Shown: piece by piece, positions 22,634 through 33,490 of the stretch | Numbering within the stretch: position 1 is the stretch's first letter | Layout: every line of letters begins with the position of its first letter | NCBI RefSeq assembly: GCF_003589595.1 | Contig: NW_020653900.1 | Location: 2,506,013-2,570,012, forward strand | Reading direction: 5' to 3' | DNA: 64,000 bases | Source of the DNA: Hyposmocoma kahamanoa | Taxonomy: Eukaryota; Arthropoda; Insecta; Lepidoptera; Cosmopterigidae | The notes under the pieces: generated by a model | Seen by the model: only the letters and a program-made list of their open reading frames with translations | Database searches by the model: none | Told to the model about the DNA's origin: nothing | Position numbers and translations under genes: made by a program

Positions 22634-22936
22634 TAATATCAAATGACGGGATAATCAAGTCGTGCGCCTGATGGTAAGCTACATGCCTGTCCGTAACAGT
22701 TACAGTGCCACTCAGAGCTTTAAATCGCATAGTTCTGAGGGACACTTCTAGTGCGCCCGTCACCCTGAGACATAAGTTGACAAGACCCATGTGCGTGTAA
22801 TTTCACCAGCACCCTTACCCTTCTAAACCGGAACGCAGTAATGCTCACGTTACTGCTTGGTGACAGAAAATAGGTAAGGTAGCAGTACTCCCCTGGACGA
22901 ACTCTTTCACAAGGAGCTCTACTGCTACTTATTATA
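22634..22936 (-). repeat. Repeat A, full length
   Basis: Tail ATAATATCAAATGACGGG to terminus AAGGAGCTCTACTGCTAC are both present. With the preceding copy it forms an inverted pair. Confidence 0.92.
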
Positions 22937-23310
22937 GTGATAGTTAAGGCTTCAAGATCCTCTTCCCCCGGTAATTCAACCAACCAACCGACTGTGGGAT
23001 CTGTAAAGAGGCGGAAACAGTGGAAACACTGTCAGACATATTTTTTATTTTAATCCGAAAAAATTGTAAAAAAATGGAAGTAATTTACTTGAAAGTAAAA
23101 TGTCCAAAGGGTTCGCAGAATGACAAACTAATTTACTTCAATTTCTTTAACATAAATTTCCACAAAGTAACGCCTGAATCTATTGATTATTCAAAAATAT
23201 TCTCATTAACAATGTGTAACAATGGGTAAACTTAAGAACTCGATATGTTTCAATTACCATTACAAATAACTGTTATGACAATTATATTTTATAAATGTCT
23301 ACAGAGAATA
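22937..23310. other. Unassigned stretch
   Basis: No supported gene; the 69-codon open frame at 23020 is AT-rich and has no recognisable motif. Confidence 0.35.
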
Positions 23311-23384
23311 CACGTAAAGAGGGGACAAAGAGAACAATATAAAAATATCGATTTCTGGATTGTTCTCTTTGTCCTCCCTTCACG
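23311..23384. other. 74-nt imperfect hairpin
   Basis: A 28-nt arm containing GGGACAAAGAGAACAAT pairs with ATTGTTCTCTTTGTCCTCCC across a 20-nt loop, with about three mismatches at the base. It could be a small RNA precursor or a MITE core. Confidence 0.55.
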
Positions 23385-23719
23385 TCTGATAAAATTCAAA
23401 AAATAGTAGGAATTTTTGGCGTTCATTCAGAATAGACAATTCACTATACATTTTGAAGCATCGTCACTTAGGTGAGATTGAAGAGTCTTTCCTCATATAA
23501 AGAAAACAGAAAAAAAAATTAGCGCACAAAAATATTTCATGAAGATCCTACTGTCAATCTATTTTACATTTAAAAAATATAGCCCAGTTTGACTTAACAG
23601 TGGCTCATCGATTATCATGAGAAGGTCCCGAAATTATGTATTATTCTGATGAAACTATCTCTAATATTCAATCTTGTTACAAATTCTGATGACCATGATG
23701 CCTGTTTACAGCAACACAT

Positions 23720-24010
23720 ATGTATATGGATGCCAACGGCACAAGTCACACAGTCACCGAAACAATAAATTCATTGCAAACCAAATTTCCCGATCGCATA
23801 ATTTCACGAAATTCAGCCGTTAAATGGCCAGCTCGATCATGTGATTTAACACCGCTGGATTATTTTTATGGGGTTGTGTTAAAGACAGGGTCTATATACG
23901 GCGCCAATCGAATCGATTGCAGCCTTAAAGCTCAAAATTCGTGAAATGATTAACGAAATAAACCCACCATTTTGTCAAAAAGTGACTAAAACTTTGATGA
24001 AATAATCGAC
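23720..24010 (+). pseudogene. Tc1/mariner-like transposase, degraded C-terminal fragment
   Basis: The frame encodes HTVTETINSLQTKFPDRIIS, then WPARSCDLTPLDYF, the block around the third catalytic position of IS630/Tc1/mariner transposases. After position 23944 the reading continues in another frame with REMINEINPPFCQKV. The catalytic N-terminal two thirds are missing. It lies just upstream of the msh homeobox exon, presumably in the preceding intron. Confidence 0.8.
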
Positions 24011-24139
24011 ATCAGTAACTGTGGTCTTGGTGGATATTTATCATTTAATACAATAAAATTTTGAATCACTGTCATATAAATTTATTGTTTTACATGTATG
24101 TTTCTATTCATTGTTACTTAGTACCTCGTTCTTCCACAG

Positions 24140-24327
24140 CAGGTCCTCCGAGTGGTCCGCCTGTGGTCCGCTGCCAGCTGCGCAAGCACAAACCCAACCG
24201 CAAACCGCGGACGCCCTTCACCACGCAACAACTCCTGGCACTCGAGAAGAAGTTCAGGGACAAGCAATACTTAAGCATCGCTGAGCGAGCTGAGTTCTCT
24301 TCCTCGCTGCGACTTACTGAAACTCAG
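24140..24327 (+). CDS. msh: msh/Msx-class homeobox protein, penultimate exon (homeodomain residues 1-44)
   Basis: This exon encodes the conserved Msx upstream block RCQLRKHKP and then homeodomain positions 1-44, beginning [20 protein letters not shown] at 24196. The RTPFTT N-terminal arm and [20 protein letters not shown] are hallmarks of the Msx/msh class of NK-related transcription factors, nuclear DNA-binding regulators of muscle and neural patterning in insects. The 3' boundary is certain: CAG followed by the donor GTACAT at 24328. The 5' boundary is a CAGCAG tandem acceptor, so the exon may start at 24140 or 24143, both phase 1. Upstream exons, which should carry the N-terminal region with the repressor motif, were not found in this window. 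Frame and residues show no damage. Confidence 0.95.
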
Positions 24328-24956
24328 GTACATACGCAGACTCCTCTTTTCTATTGACCACTTCGAGCAAGTGCCCATCCATGTGGCCCCCTAGTTCCTG
24401 ACAAATCACCAACCGAAACCTAGATAACCAATAAAGATGTTCCTTTTTCGAAAATCCTAAAGGTAATTACTGACTTCAAATACATAATATATATCTATGT
24501 ACTTATCGACTTTTTTTACTTCGACATTGGTATCTGGAATATAACAGTTAAATAAATATAAAATTTTGCTCACGTACTCGTATTATTTGATTCTAAAAAA
24601 TCGAGACTTAATAGCGTATAATTATATTTTATTTACCTCGACTTATAGGACATAATATGGTAACAGTCTTGGTTTCAAAGGGACTTACTTAAAAAAATCA
24701 AATAATATATGAAAATCATGACAGTTTACCCACCGGACCCATCATACCATTAAGCGAGCCATTGGTGGCACGGTGGGTGTTATTTGCTTACAAACTCTTT
24801 CGGTTGTTATTAATAAAATAGTCCCCTGTTACATCATACTTATTGGGGCACCATTATCCTAAAGTGTCCAGAGCCTCCAATTGGTCTAGGAACGACCCTG
24901 TACAAATGAGCACGTTATAGTTTACTGGAATGCGAAGCAAAGATATATCGATATAT

Positions 24957-25303
24957 CGTGTTTCGGAAAGACACAATGATTCTCGTCTGTTCTAGAACTT
25001 GGAAGAGTAGTCTCCTGTTCAGAAGGCATCTTTCTCCCATGCTATTAATCGTAATAAATTAATCGTAATAGCATGGGAGAAAGATGCCTTCTGAACAGGA
25101 GACTACTCTTCCNNNNNNNNNNNNNNNNNNNNNNNNNNNNNNNNNNNNNNNNNNNNNNNNNNNNNNNNNNNNNNNNNNNNNNNNNNNNNNNNNNNNNNNN
25201 NNNNNNNNNNNNTAATAGCATGGGAGAAAGATGCCTTCTGAACAGGAGACTACTCTTCCAAGTTCTAGAACAGACGAGAATAATTGTGTCTTTCCGAAAC
25301 ACG
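24957..25303. repeat. Near-perfect inverted repeat with assembly gap
   Basis: The left arm 24957-25047 and right arm 25213-25303 are reverse complements over 91 bases with one mismatch. Part of the right arm is also present at 25066-25112, just before 100 Ns. No coding capacity is seen. Confidence 0.9.
25113..25212. other. Assembly gap (100 N)
   Basis: Exactly 100 Ns, the usual placeholder for a gap of unknown length. The flanking contig ends share about 47 bases in direct orientation. Confidence 0.98.
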
Positions 25304-25461
25304 TGTAGTTAGATATTCTTTCTTTTTGCCATTCAATTGACGGCTACACGGCTTTCAAACTAGTTTTTCCTGACGCACGTATTGCATTATAAGTGACATT
25401 CCAAAGGTCTGCATAAATCAGGGCATAAAAGACAGGACAGAAGAACGCGTCATAGCATTCT

Positions 25462-25980
25462 TTATCCCTTTTTTCTTGATACCAAGTTTAACTGCCTCCG
25501 TGGCCGAACGGTTACCATACCGGACTGCCACGCAGAAGTCCCCGGGTTCGATTCCCGGGCCGGGAGAAATATTTGTATGGCCTACATTTATTTCTCTCGT
25601 GAGTTTGGGTGTAATTTGTGATTGTCTATGTATGTGTCCATGGCACTCGCGACACAGGGTTTCCCTAGTGCGGGGCTATGTTGAGTGTGTGCGTTAATAA
25701 CCAAGTGACCGGACAAACACGTCGTGCGCTTGGTGATAAGCGATACGCCTGTCCATAACAGTTGCTGTGCCACTTCGAGAATTAAATCTCAAAGATCTGA
25801 GAGACGCTGCCACTGCGCCCGTCACCCTGAGACATAAGTTGACAAGTCCCATGTACCTGTAATTTCACTAACACCCTTCAAAACCGGAACGCAGTAATGG
25901 GAGCATTACTGTTTGGTGGCAGAAATAGGTAAGATGGCAGTACTTCCCTGGACGAACTCTTTCACAAAAAGTTTTAAAAA
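25462..25980 (-). repeat. Repeat A, full length, split by SINE-1
   Basis: The tail (TTTTTTCTTGATACCAAGT) lies before the SINE and the body resumes as ACCAAGTGACCGGACAAAC after it, ending near CTCTTTCACAAAAAG. Confidence 0.88.
25489..25697 (+). repeat. SINE-1, full tRNA-like copy
   Basis: A box TGGCCGAACGG, B box GGTTCGATTCC and the family body to GTGTGCGTTAATAA are present. ACCAAGT flanks both sides as target duplication inside repeat A. The anticodon region does not fold as a functional tRNA. Confidence 0.92.
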
Positions 25981-26544
25981 CCTTTATTTATTTATTTAAT
26001 AGTTTATTGCACAGGAAAATACAATTCACATTAAGTAAAAAGGAAAACCCAAACAAATAGTAGTTACTACTTATTTCTATAAAAAAATTCTTCCTGGAGA
26101 CCGAAGTACACAATAATGCCCTTACCTACTTAATATAAATAAATTACCTATCCTTGCTTGACGGCGAAAGAAAACTACAAATTCTGCATTTCGGAAGTTT
26201 CTTAAAAGTCTTCGAATGCAAATGTTTTTCTGGACTAAAAAAGTCAATATTCAACTGGGACGTCTGTGAGTTGCTGGAGTATATAAGACAGAACAAACAG
26301 TTGTAATAATTTTAACATCCTTCTACTTCAATTAAATCATGTTTCATAATCAAATAATTTTCGTATTCTGTATTTCTGTAATTGAGGAAATAAATAATTG
26401 TTATATTATTATTAAGCACTTAAGGTTGAGGTTTAGTAATTGATAATTTATGTTTTAAATAGCTTTGTATTATGATTACGTCATATATTTATTTTATGTG
26501 ACAGTGGAATACTGTGGTCATTGCCTGCCCTGATGGAAAAGGTA
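25981..26544. other. Unassigned intronic stretch
   Basis: AT-rich intron sequence without a shared repeat. Confidence 0.4.
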
Positions 26545-27080
26545 TATACAGGGTGAAATTGTTAGGTGTGCCCTCCGTAAATAAAAAAAAATAAGAGATA
26601 TGAAAAATCTTTAAACTGATGTCGGAAGCACGTTACATGTACATACGTACGTTACATGGATAACTTTTTTTAAATAAAACTAGAAATATCCAAAAATTTT
26701 AATGTCATACATTTAATAAAGGGCTTTAGTTTCGTACAATATTTTGCACTTGCTTAAAAATGAACATCACTTTGTTTTTATTACTTTATTTATAGCAGTT
26801 TGGTCATCTGTAAACTTATTGTTACCTCTTGAAGTAAGTCAAATGCTCAATTATTTTCAATAAAAAATAAATAAATAAATAAAGCCTCTCCACTAATATC
26901 ATTATGAAATGTATGGGAACGTTTAATGTTAAAGTTTTGTATATTCCTAGTTTTATTTTTAAAAGTTGTTGATGTCGTTTTATTAGGCAACGTACTTTCG
27001 ACATTAATTTAAAGGTTTTTGATCTAACTTATTTTTACGGAATATTCGCCAGGGCACACTTAGCGATTACACCCTGTATA
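26545..27080. mobile_element. Long-TIR foldback element, copy 2
   Basis: The ends TATACAGGGTGAAATTGTTA and the complement of TATACAGGGTGTAATCGCTA begin inverted arms of roughly 95 bases, including AATCTTTAAACTGATGTCGG and its counterpart. It is about 536 bp with no coding capacity. Related to 5076-6095. Confidence 0.78.
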
Positions 27081-27094
27081 GCCATGCATGTTCC

Positions 27095-27200
27095 CTCGTA
27101 ACCTTAGCTATGGTATTCCAAATAGTTCTGTCAAATCGAAGGAATTTTTCTTTATGTTCGGTCTTTATATTAATAACTAGTGGAGGAATTTCATAAAAAT
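27095..27200 (+). repeat. SINE-4, 3' part
   Basis: A degraded tRNA-like region is followed by GTTCGGTCTTTATATTAATA and ACTAGTGGAGGAATTTCATA, the family tail. Confidence 0.7.
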
Positions 27201-27329
27201 TAAATTAATATCATGATAATAAAACAACATAATATTCATTATACAATCAAAATTACGATTCAACGATTATGATTCGACGTTTACTTAAACATATATTATC
27301 TATAATTGATTCAATTAATATTCTCGCAG

Positions 27330-27578
27330 GTGAAGATCTGGTTTCAAAACCGACGAGCAAAAGCGAAACGATTACAAGAAGCCGAAATCGAAAAGCTGCG
27401 ATTGTCAGCGCGACCTTTGCTGCCACCTTCCTTCGCCCTTTTCGGGGGAGGAGGGGCGCCTCCCCTCTTCGCGGCTATGGCAGCTGCGACAAGGCCACAA
27501 TTAAGCTTCCTCGGCGGCCCTCCGAGTCACCAGCATGCAATTAACATGAATATATTGAACTCTCTTCAACCGCATTGA
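27330..27578 (+). CDS. msh: msh/Msx-class homeobox protein, last exon (homeodomain 45-60 and C-terminus)
   Basis: The exon opens with [16 protein letters not shown], completing helix 3 of the homeodomain with W48, F49, Q50, N51 and R53 all present, followed by EAEIEKLR, the conserved Msx extension. The remaining ~58 residues are rich in Pro, Ala, Gly and Leu and end [11 protein letters not shown] before TGA at 27576. Helix 3 makes base contacts in the DNA major groove (established for homeodomains). The joined frame across the intron is uninterrupted. The exon is clearly more GC-rich than its surroundings. Symbol follows the Drosophila muscle segment homeobox gene; an alternative name for the fly gene is Drop. 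Confidence 0.95.
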   Translation: MKIWFQNRRAKAKRLQEAEIEKLRLSARPLLPPSFALFGGGGAPPLFAAMAAATRPQLSFLGGPPSHQHAINMNILNSLQPH

Positions 27579-28010
27579 CGATTGGAAAACGCGCAACTGA
27601 TCCACCGCCGTCTTAATCAGGACTATCTACACACTAGAAGTTGTAAGGTAAAGATGTCAAAATATTGAACTATCCAATGAAAGATCAGTATCATGATGTT
27701 ATTGACAGTAAACATCGCATTCGCCCTCTAGTGACTTTCTCATTGGTACTTCCCAACTGTAAGTGCGCCCCTTTCCAATTTCAAATTTAAAAAAACTTTT
27801 TATAAAGTGTCAGTGAAGTGATATAAAAACTTTTTAAAAACAAAGAATGTGTTCGAATTTTTAAATTTAAATATCGTAAGTGCAAAGAACTATGTAGTTG
27901 ATGTGTTTAGTGTAATGTATAGTAGGGTACACAATTATTACTACACGACACAAACAGTTTTCGTATTTTTTTTGTTTTACAATGCCATGCAATAAAATAT
28001 ATCTTAATAT
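27579..28010 (+). other. msh: Presumptive msh 3' UTR
   Basis: AT-rich, non-coding sequence follows the stop codon. The first canonical AATAAA is at 27991-27996; another lies at 28679-28684. Which one is used cannot be told from sequence. Confidence 0.55.
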
Positions 28011-28356
28011 TTAGTATTTTTAAATGTATTACAAAAAGAATGTATCATAAATGTGTGCAATTTCGGACTATTAACTTATTTTAAGTCTCTCCGGGTACTT
28101 TTTTTTAACGGTGTAGGTTACACTTGTTACTCACTTTAATTGTTTAACAGTAACTTAAAACGTTGTCTTTAATGATAACACCTGATTCTTCCGCATATAC
28201 AAATATAAAATGTACAAAAATTATTTAGACAACACAATATACTTAAGTTTTTTATCATTTAAAAAGTTTTAGAAACTTCCGGAATTTAACTCCAGGTAGA
28301 TCAGGCGTTCTTATTTTGGCAACAGTATACAGAACTGATGAAAGCTCCCTGTTTTA

Positions 28357-29202
28357 GGGCGCTTTCAAACTAGACGCTTGTGGAAGCTCGCTGCAGCTGC
28401 GCTATTATTAATTTTCATACAATATTTAGAAGCGCAGTTGCAGCGCCACAGACGTGACGCGCGCGCGCCACTTTTGCAGTCACAATTATACTAAACTCAA
28501 ACTAGGATGATCCCTGTAACGTTTCATTTGAAGTTTGTCATAGGGATGAGGTAAAGTCGATAGATTTTTAGTGCAATTGATTATTAAAGCAAAAGTTCTC
28601 CCTTATAATTTTGTTTTTCTAACATATTCTGAATGATGTATTGATGTATGAAGTCTTTGTATTATATTAAAGGCATGAAATAAACAACTATAATCCAAAT
28701 GCAATTTTAATAGATAGTTTATATGTACATTTAAAAAAACATTTATTATATTATTAACGTACAGGTTTCAAAAATAAGTTATAACACTAACATGTCATTT
28801 CAATTTATACGTTAAGAATAAATACACGCACTATACATTTATTAATTAAATCATCGAAAGCTTTTTATCGGTACACCTCTTGCGCAATGAAGTAACCTTG
28901 ACACGTTGGCGTAAAAAATTAAGGAATTTTTGAAAAAAAAAATGTTTTTCCGCTCATTTCTTACAAATGAATTTGCTGTTATTTTTACTTTAATTTTATG
29001 TATTTACTTAGCGATTCATTTAAAAGCGAGGCTTTTAAAAACAGTTTATTTAACATGAAAATTAGTGCACGTCGTTACAAAATTATATTTTGTAGATTTT
29101 TATGAACTGTCACAGGGATGAACTAAAAAATAATAAAGCGCTACAGATGCGGGGTTGCCGCGTCACTGCAGCGCTTCTACAAGCGTCTTGTTTGGAGGTA
29201 CC
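28357..29202. mobile_element. PIF/Harbinger-type TIR element
   Basis: Inverted ends share AGACGCTTGTGGAAGC and (complement) AGACGCTTGTAGAAGC within ~38-base TIRs starting GG. A TTA target duplication is present at 28354-28356 and 29203-29205. It is 846 bp without a recognisable transposase. Confidence 0.75.
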
Positions 29203-29487
29203 TTAAGTCCATAAGAGAAAACGAGAATAGAAATTGTAAACTGAATTGCAAATTTTCCATCTGTTGCAATCGTCTATTACGATAACCATCATTGCCGTTT
29301 ATTTACACATTTATACTTGTTAGTTTGCATTTCCATAATAATCTACTTCCATTAAACTTACTTTGATGTTATGTATTTGTGTCAATTTTACGACTCCTTT
29401 ATACTAATATTTTGTGTCCATTCACACATACTAAACTAAATTAAGTTTCAATGACATATGTCTGTTTTTTATAAATAAGAAAAGAAC

Positions 29488-29865
29488 CTTAGAATAATAA
29501 CGCATAGAATGATAGTTTCATATCAAACAAACTGTCACAAGTGAGGCAAAAATCAAATTCATGTAGGCTAGTTTTAGTAGTAAATTAATTTTCGGTTTTA
29601 GTGAATATTTATATAAAAATACAAGTTGAAACGCATTACTTCCTTGTAGAGTGTGATGTTAGTATCTATTTTATGTTTGTCTGACGTATTTTTACACTCA
29701 TTTACCGCACATTTCGTCATTTTTAGCTAAAATTCTTGATCTGTTCGCGGTGCAAGTTGACCTTGAGCACTGAAGGCCCACCCGGTCGTGTAGGCCCATT
29801 GGGCGCGCTTCAATTTGCCTCACTTAGCGTGTGCGGACTAGGATTCTATGCGTTATTATTCTAAG
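29488..29865. mobile_element. MITE-2, 8-bp-TSD TIR element
   Basis: Perfect 23-base inverted ends start CTTAGAATAATAACGCATAG. The target duplication AAAAGAAC is exact on both sides (29480-29487, 29866-29873). It is 378 bp and non-coding. Confidence 0.88.
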
Positions 29866-30036
29866 AAAAGAACTTGAAGATTTAAATTTGGAGCGTAACA
29901 ATTTGACAGCTCCTTGTTGACTCTATGAATCTATGAATATTTAATAAATCACTGCTGAAATAAATGAAATCTGTTATCGTTTTCTTATTCCTATTGATAA
30001 CTAAGAGACGGACATAAAGCAATTTAATTAAGTTTA

Positions 30037-30309
30037 GGATAGTTACACACGGCTCCTCTTACCCGCGATGAAACGCGCGATTGCATCGTTAACGCTTGCC
30101 GTTTATAGGTGTTAACGCGCGACTGCATCGATACAAACGCGCGATTACATCGACACAAATGCGCGAGTTGCTTGCGCTTTTAAATCACAATTGTATCGAT
30201 GCAGTCGCGCGTTTGCATCGCTGCTTAGAATCGCGCGTGTATGTAAAAGTAGACGATTAGCGTCTGCATCGCTACTGCGTCGCGTTTGCAAACGCATGTG
30301 TAACCGCTC
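30037..30309. mobile_element. PIF/Harbinger-type MITE with internal repeats
   Basis: The ends share GTTACACA in inverted orientation, starting GG/GAG, and TTA flanks both sides. Inside, CGCGCGA-TGCATCG-like units recur in both orientations, for example GCGCGACTGCATCGATAC and ATCGATGCAGTCGCGCG. Confidence 0.72.
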
Positions 30310-30393
30310 TTAGTTCTATCGCTAAGAATATTGTTTTACCTTTAGAACTAACAGGGAGTGAATGTGATGACATTATTTTCGATCTATGAAATT

Positions 30394-30621
30394 CATTGAC
30401 TTACAATTATATGGACGTCGGGTCCGCGCTAAAAAGTGTCCGCACTTGTAAGGCGCTAAAATCGTATACAGAGCGCGACACTCCGCTTTAGTCTTCATTT
30501 GTTCTACTGACAGCGCGATACTGCGATGACATTACAATTTAAATTTCGAATAGGTTGACTTGGGACATTTTTTTCGTGGTTTTTGTATTAGACCCGTCGT
30601 CCATTTATTTGTAAGTCAATG
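30394..30621 (-). mobile_element. MITE-1, copy 2
   Basis: 228 bp, same ends as 8206-8433 but reversed. The target duplication ATGAAATT is exact (30386-30393, 30622-30629). Confidence 0.9.
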
Positions 30622-30629
30622 ATGAAATT

Positions 30630-33182
30630 GCATTAAGTAGTTGTCACAAAATTGACACTTATACGTAACTTTGGCACAATTTGATAGCAAAGTCCAAAAG
30701 ATCTTGTTTAATTTACTTAATTTTAACGGCTATTAGAAAAAAAAGTTTTGTAAATAGTTATTTATTGTATACGTAAGTCTAAAATAAGTTGACTTCTATA
30801 AAAGCATTAGATTTTTTAAAGGACTTCATGCGGAATGGTATGTTTTAATTGTTATCATTGTTACATTAAAAAGAACCACTGAAATATCTATGATATTGTC
30901 TCTCTCCTGACTAGCGTAATTTGCATTAGGGCAGTTTTTAAGGCCAATGATGTATTTTCTATTAAACGGTTTTGTAAGTCATGTCAAACTAGTTCTATAT
31001 TTGAATTACAGTACAACTATTTTCTTAATATCTCTCGGCAATCCTCGGCTGTCGTCGACTATCTATAAATTCGCCCTTTGCGCTTGGTGCAAACCGGATG
31101 CACTCAATTGACTTGGGAGTATACGGGGTCATTTGTAACATATTAAGAACTACTCGTGACTATATTACTAACATCATAAACTACAGTTTAAAAAAAACAA
31201 AACAGTTAAAATTTGCCAAAAATAATCTTTTTAATTTTTCTTGTACTATAGAACACTTTTTAGAGCTGTGTTTAGTATGAAGGTAGTCAAGTTCAACTTC
31301 GCGACGACTCCCACCCGAAACATAGAGCGATCGATTGAAATATGAAATATTTTTGTATGAAAGTAAAATCTGACCAGTTATTAAAAGTCATGGAACAAAA
31401 GCTGTTGTTTGTGATGTTTGTATAGTCCTGCAAGGTTTTTATAGTCCTGTACAGAGTAAATACTTGTCTTCATTTAGTTTATATTTTTCTTAACTCACCT
31501 AGTGTATTGTAAAGTGTAATATTAAAGGGCAATCGTTTTACGGCTCTGTATAATTCACAAGGATATCAAAGCGAAACGACAATAAAATACGTTATTGTGA
31601 ATTCAAATTATACATAATAAATCTGATTATTAGTAGACATGGAAACTTATGTAGGTGTTCTCGGAAATCCGGAGATTGTCGAAAGGTATGAAGAAAATTG
31701 TTGTACTGTATATTCATATATCAAAAAGTAGACACGCTACGATTAATCGAAATGGTCACTTTTGAAAGATGAAGATTGTAACGTCTTACTCAAATGTACC
31801 AATCAGTGAGGAGGGGGATGATACTGGCGAAGGATCAAAGTATCCAGAGCCGTAAAAACCTATTTAAAATAAAAACGGAATATCACAGATATGTTGGTAA
31901 CTGTAAAAGGGGTATGAAGTAATAATGCCTATGCGTACTCTAACAGAATAAAAAAACAAAAATTGGTACAAAATCATTAAAATAATACCTCGACAATTTG
32001 AAGATATTTTTGATCTCATTTACTTTATCAAATAACTTGATTACAGATTTAAAATAAAATATACTTTATTTAACTATTCAATTTTCAAATTACGTTTCAA
32101 TGTGGAATTACGTACAACTTGCACATCATAGACCATTTCACATTTAACATATTACAAATAAATTTCTCTACAAAATTTAGTTACATATTTAACCTTCTAG
32201 TATAAAGTGACGATTCGCAAAATAACATTTTTAGTAAAGTGAAAAATAGATTTAAAAAAGAACGTATGTGCAAGTACCATATCCGCCATTTTGTTGGTGC
32301 CAAATATAACTGAATCCTGTTTAAAATTAAAAAAGATATATATTCGTTTTATTTATTTATTTTATTTTTATCGTACTGTAAGACTCCAATAAGTTGAAAC
32401 AAACACTTTTATTGCTGATATTTACCGCTGAGATTACAAAATTGTTACATAACAATTTGATTTTGCACATAAAGAAGATGCACGGCGCGTGTGACCGAGC
32501 ACGGTAAAATTTTGCCTCAAAGTCAAAGTAAAAAATGTTTAAATCCACTTGGTCAGCTTCCCAAAAATGTTATGTTTCGATTTTCATCAATTTATGTTGA
32601 TGGTTCGATATAGGTTGTGATAATTTCTTTAACTGCACTGAGCTAATAATTAAATATAGGATAATTTTTAATGAAATTTTATTCTAAAAACGACCTTATT
32701 TCCATTTCATTTCTTTGTATCAGAAAGCGGTTTGCTATCTCTCTTATTTTATTTCAATATGCTTCATTTTCGAGGTGACCTACACAAAATCATTGTTTTT
32801 AAATAGTTAACAGAATCTATATTTTTAAAGCACGTTATACAAAATTTGATAAAGTAAAAAATAATCTTCCGTATAATTTTTTTAAGCTAAAACTCATTTA
32901 AAAACCAATTTCTGTCTGGGAAAACAAATCATTTCAAAAAATTTCTGCGGCATAGCGAGCGTTTTTACTTCATACCATTTCAAAGTACGCTTAGAACTAT
33001 TTGTACATGTGCTGGAAGATTTACACATACAATACTTCTTCTAACTATCGTAAGTGGAGTTAGTCAATTTTATTCCGAACGACGCATTTTCATTTCAAAT
33101 CTTGAGCTGTGCTTGGGTCCATGGGTTCATTGGGTCCGGTATCCATGCTATTAAAAACTTATATTCATATAATAATAAATGT
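30630..33182. other. Downstream flank of msh, no repeats recognised
   Basis: About 2.5 kb without repeat A, SINE or other shared repeat, and with no convincing coding frame. It could hold regulatory DNA, but sequence alone does not show this. Confidence 0.4.
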
Positions 33183-33490
33183 ATTGGGTTGGCCAAAAAA
33201 TCCTTGCGGTATCAAAATACAAGTTTAAAAACATCAAAGTTTAACCAATTACTTACTGACCATGTTGATCTACAATCTTTGCCATCTTTCGGTTAATTTC
33301 AGAATTTCCCCTTTCATAAAAGTTCCTGTCTTTACTTAAATTAATTACAACTCTAAGTATAGTTTGATGGTCTCTTCGTTATCAAAATCGTGACCATTCA
33401 AAGAATTTTGTAAAGACCGAAACAAATTAAAATCTGAAGAGACTATGTCGGACGTATATGTATATAGTTGATGACGTAACACATCCCAAT
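33183..33490 (-). pseudogene. Mariner transposase C-terminal remnant with one TIR
   Basis: The minus strand encodes LFRSLQNSLNG (near 33391-33445), the C-terminal block typical of mariner DD34D transposases, followed by NFYERGNSEINRKMAKIV. The left end TTGGGTTGGCCAAAAAATCC matches the usual mariner TIR opening. The catalytic core and the opposite TIR are missing. Confidence 0.82.

Larger units (their letters stand above)
24328..27329 (+). other. msh: msh intron (3,002 bp) at homeodomain 44/45
   Basis: It runs from donor GTACAT to acceptor TATTCTCGCAG, phase 0. This is a widely shared homeobox intron position. From 24330 to 24950 I see nothing repeated; the rest holds the palindrome, SINE-1 in repeat A, a long-TIR element and a SINE-4 fragment. 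Confidence 0.92.

Noticed and set aside
25045..25312. Open frames crossing the N gap on both strands
   Set aside because: They exist only because Ns cannot contain stops; the sequence is an inverted repeat.
25489..25565. True tRNA gene in the SINE-1 head
   Set aside because: A and B boxes are tRNA-like, but the anticodon region and acceptor stem do not form a cloverleaf, and the body and tail are shared with dispersed copies.
27269..27544. 91-codon frame overlapping the last msh exon
   Set aside because: Wrong frame for the homeodomain; the +1-shifted frame carries [13 protein letters not shown].
31054..31100. Promoter-like TATAAA with GC-rich downstream text
   Set aside because: TATAAA is frequent by chance at this base composition, and no gene follows.
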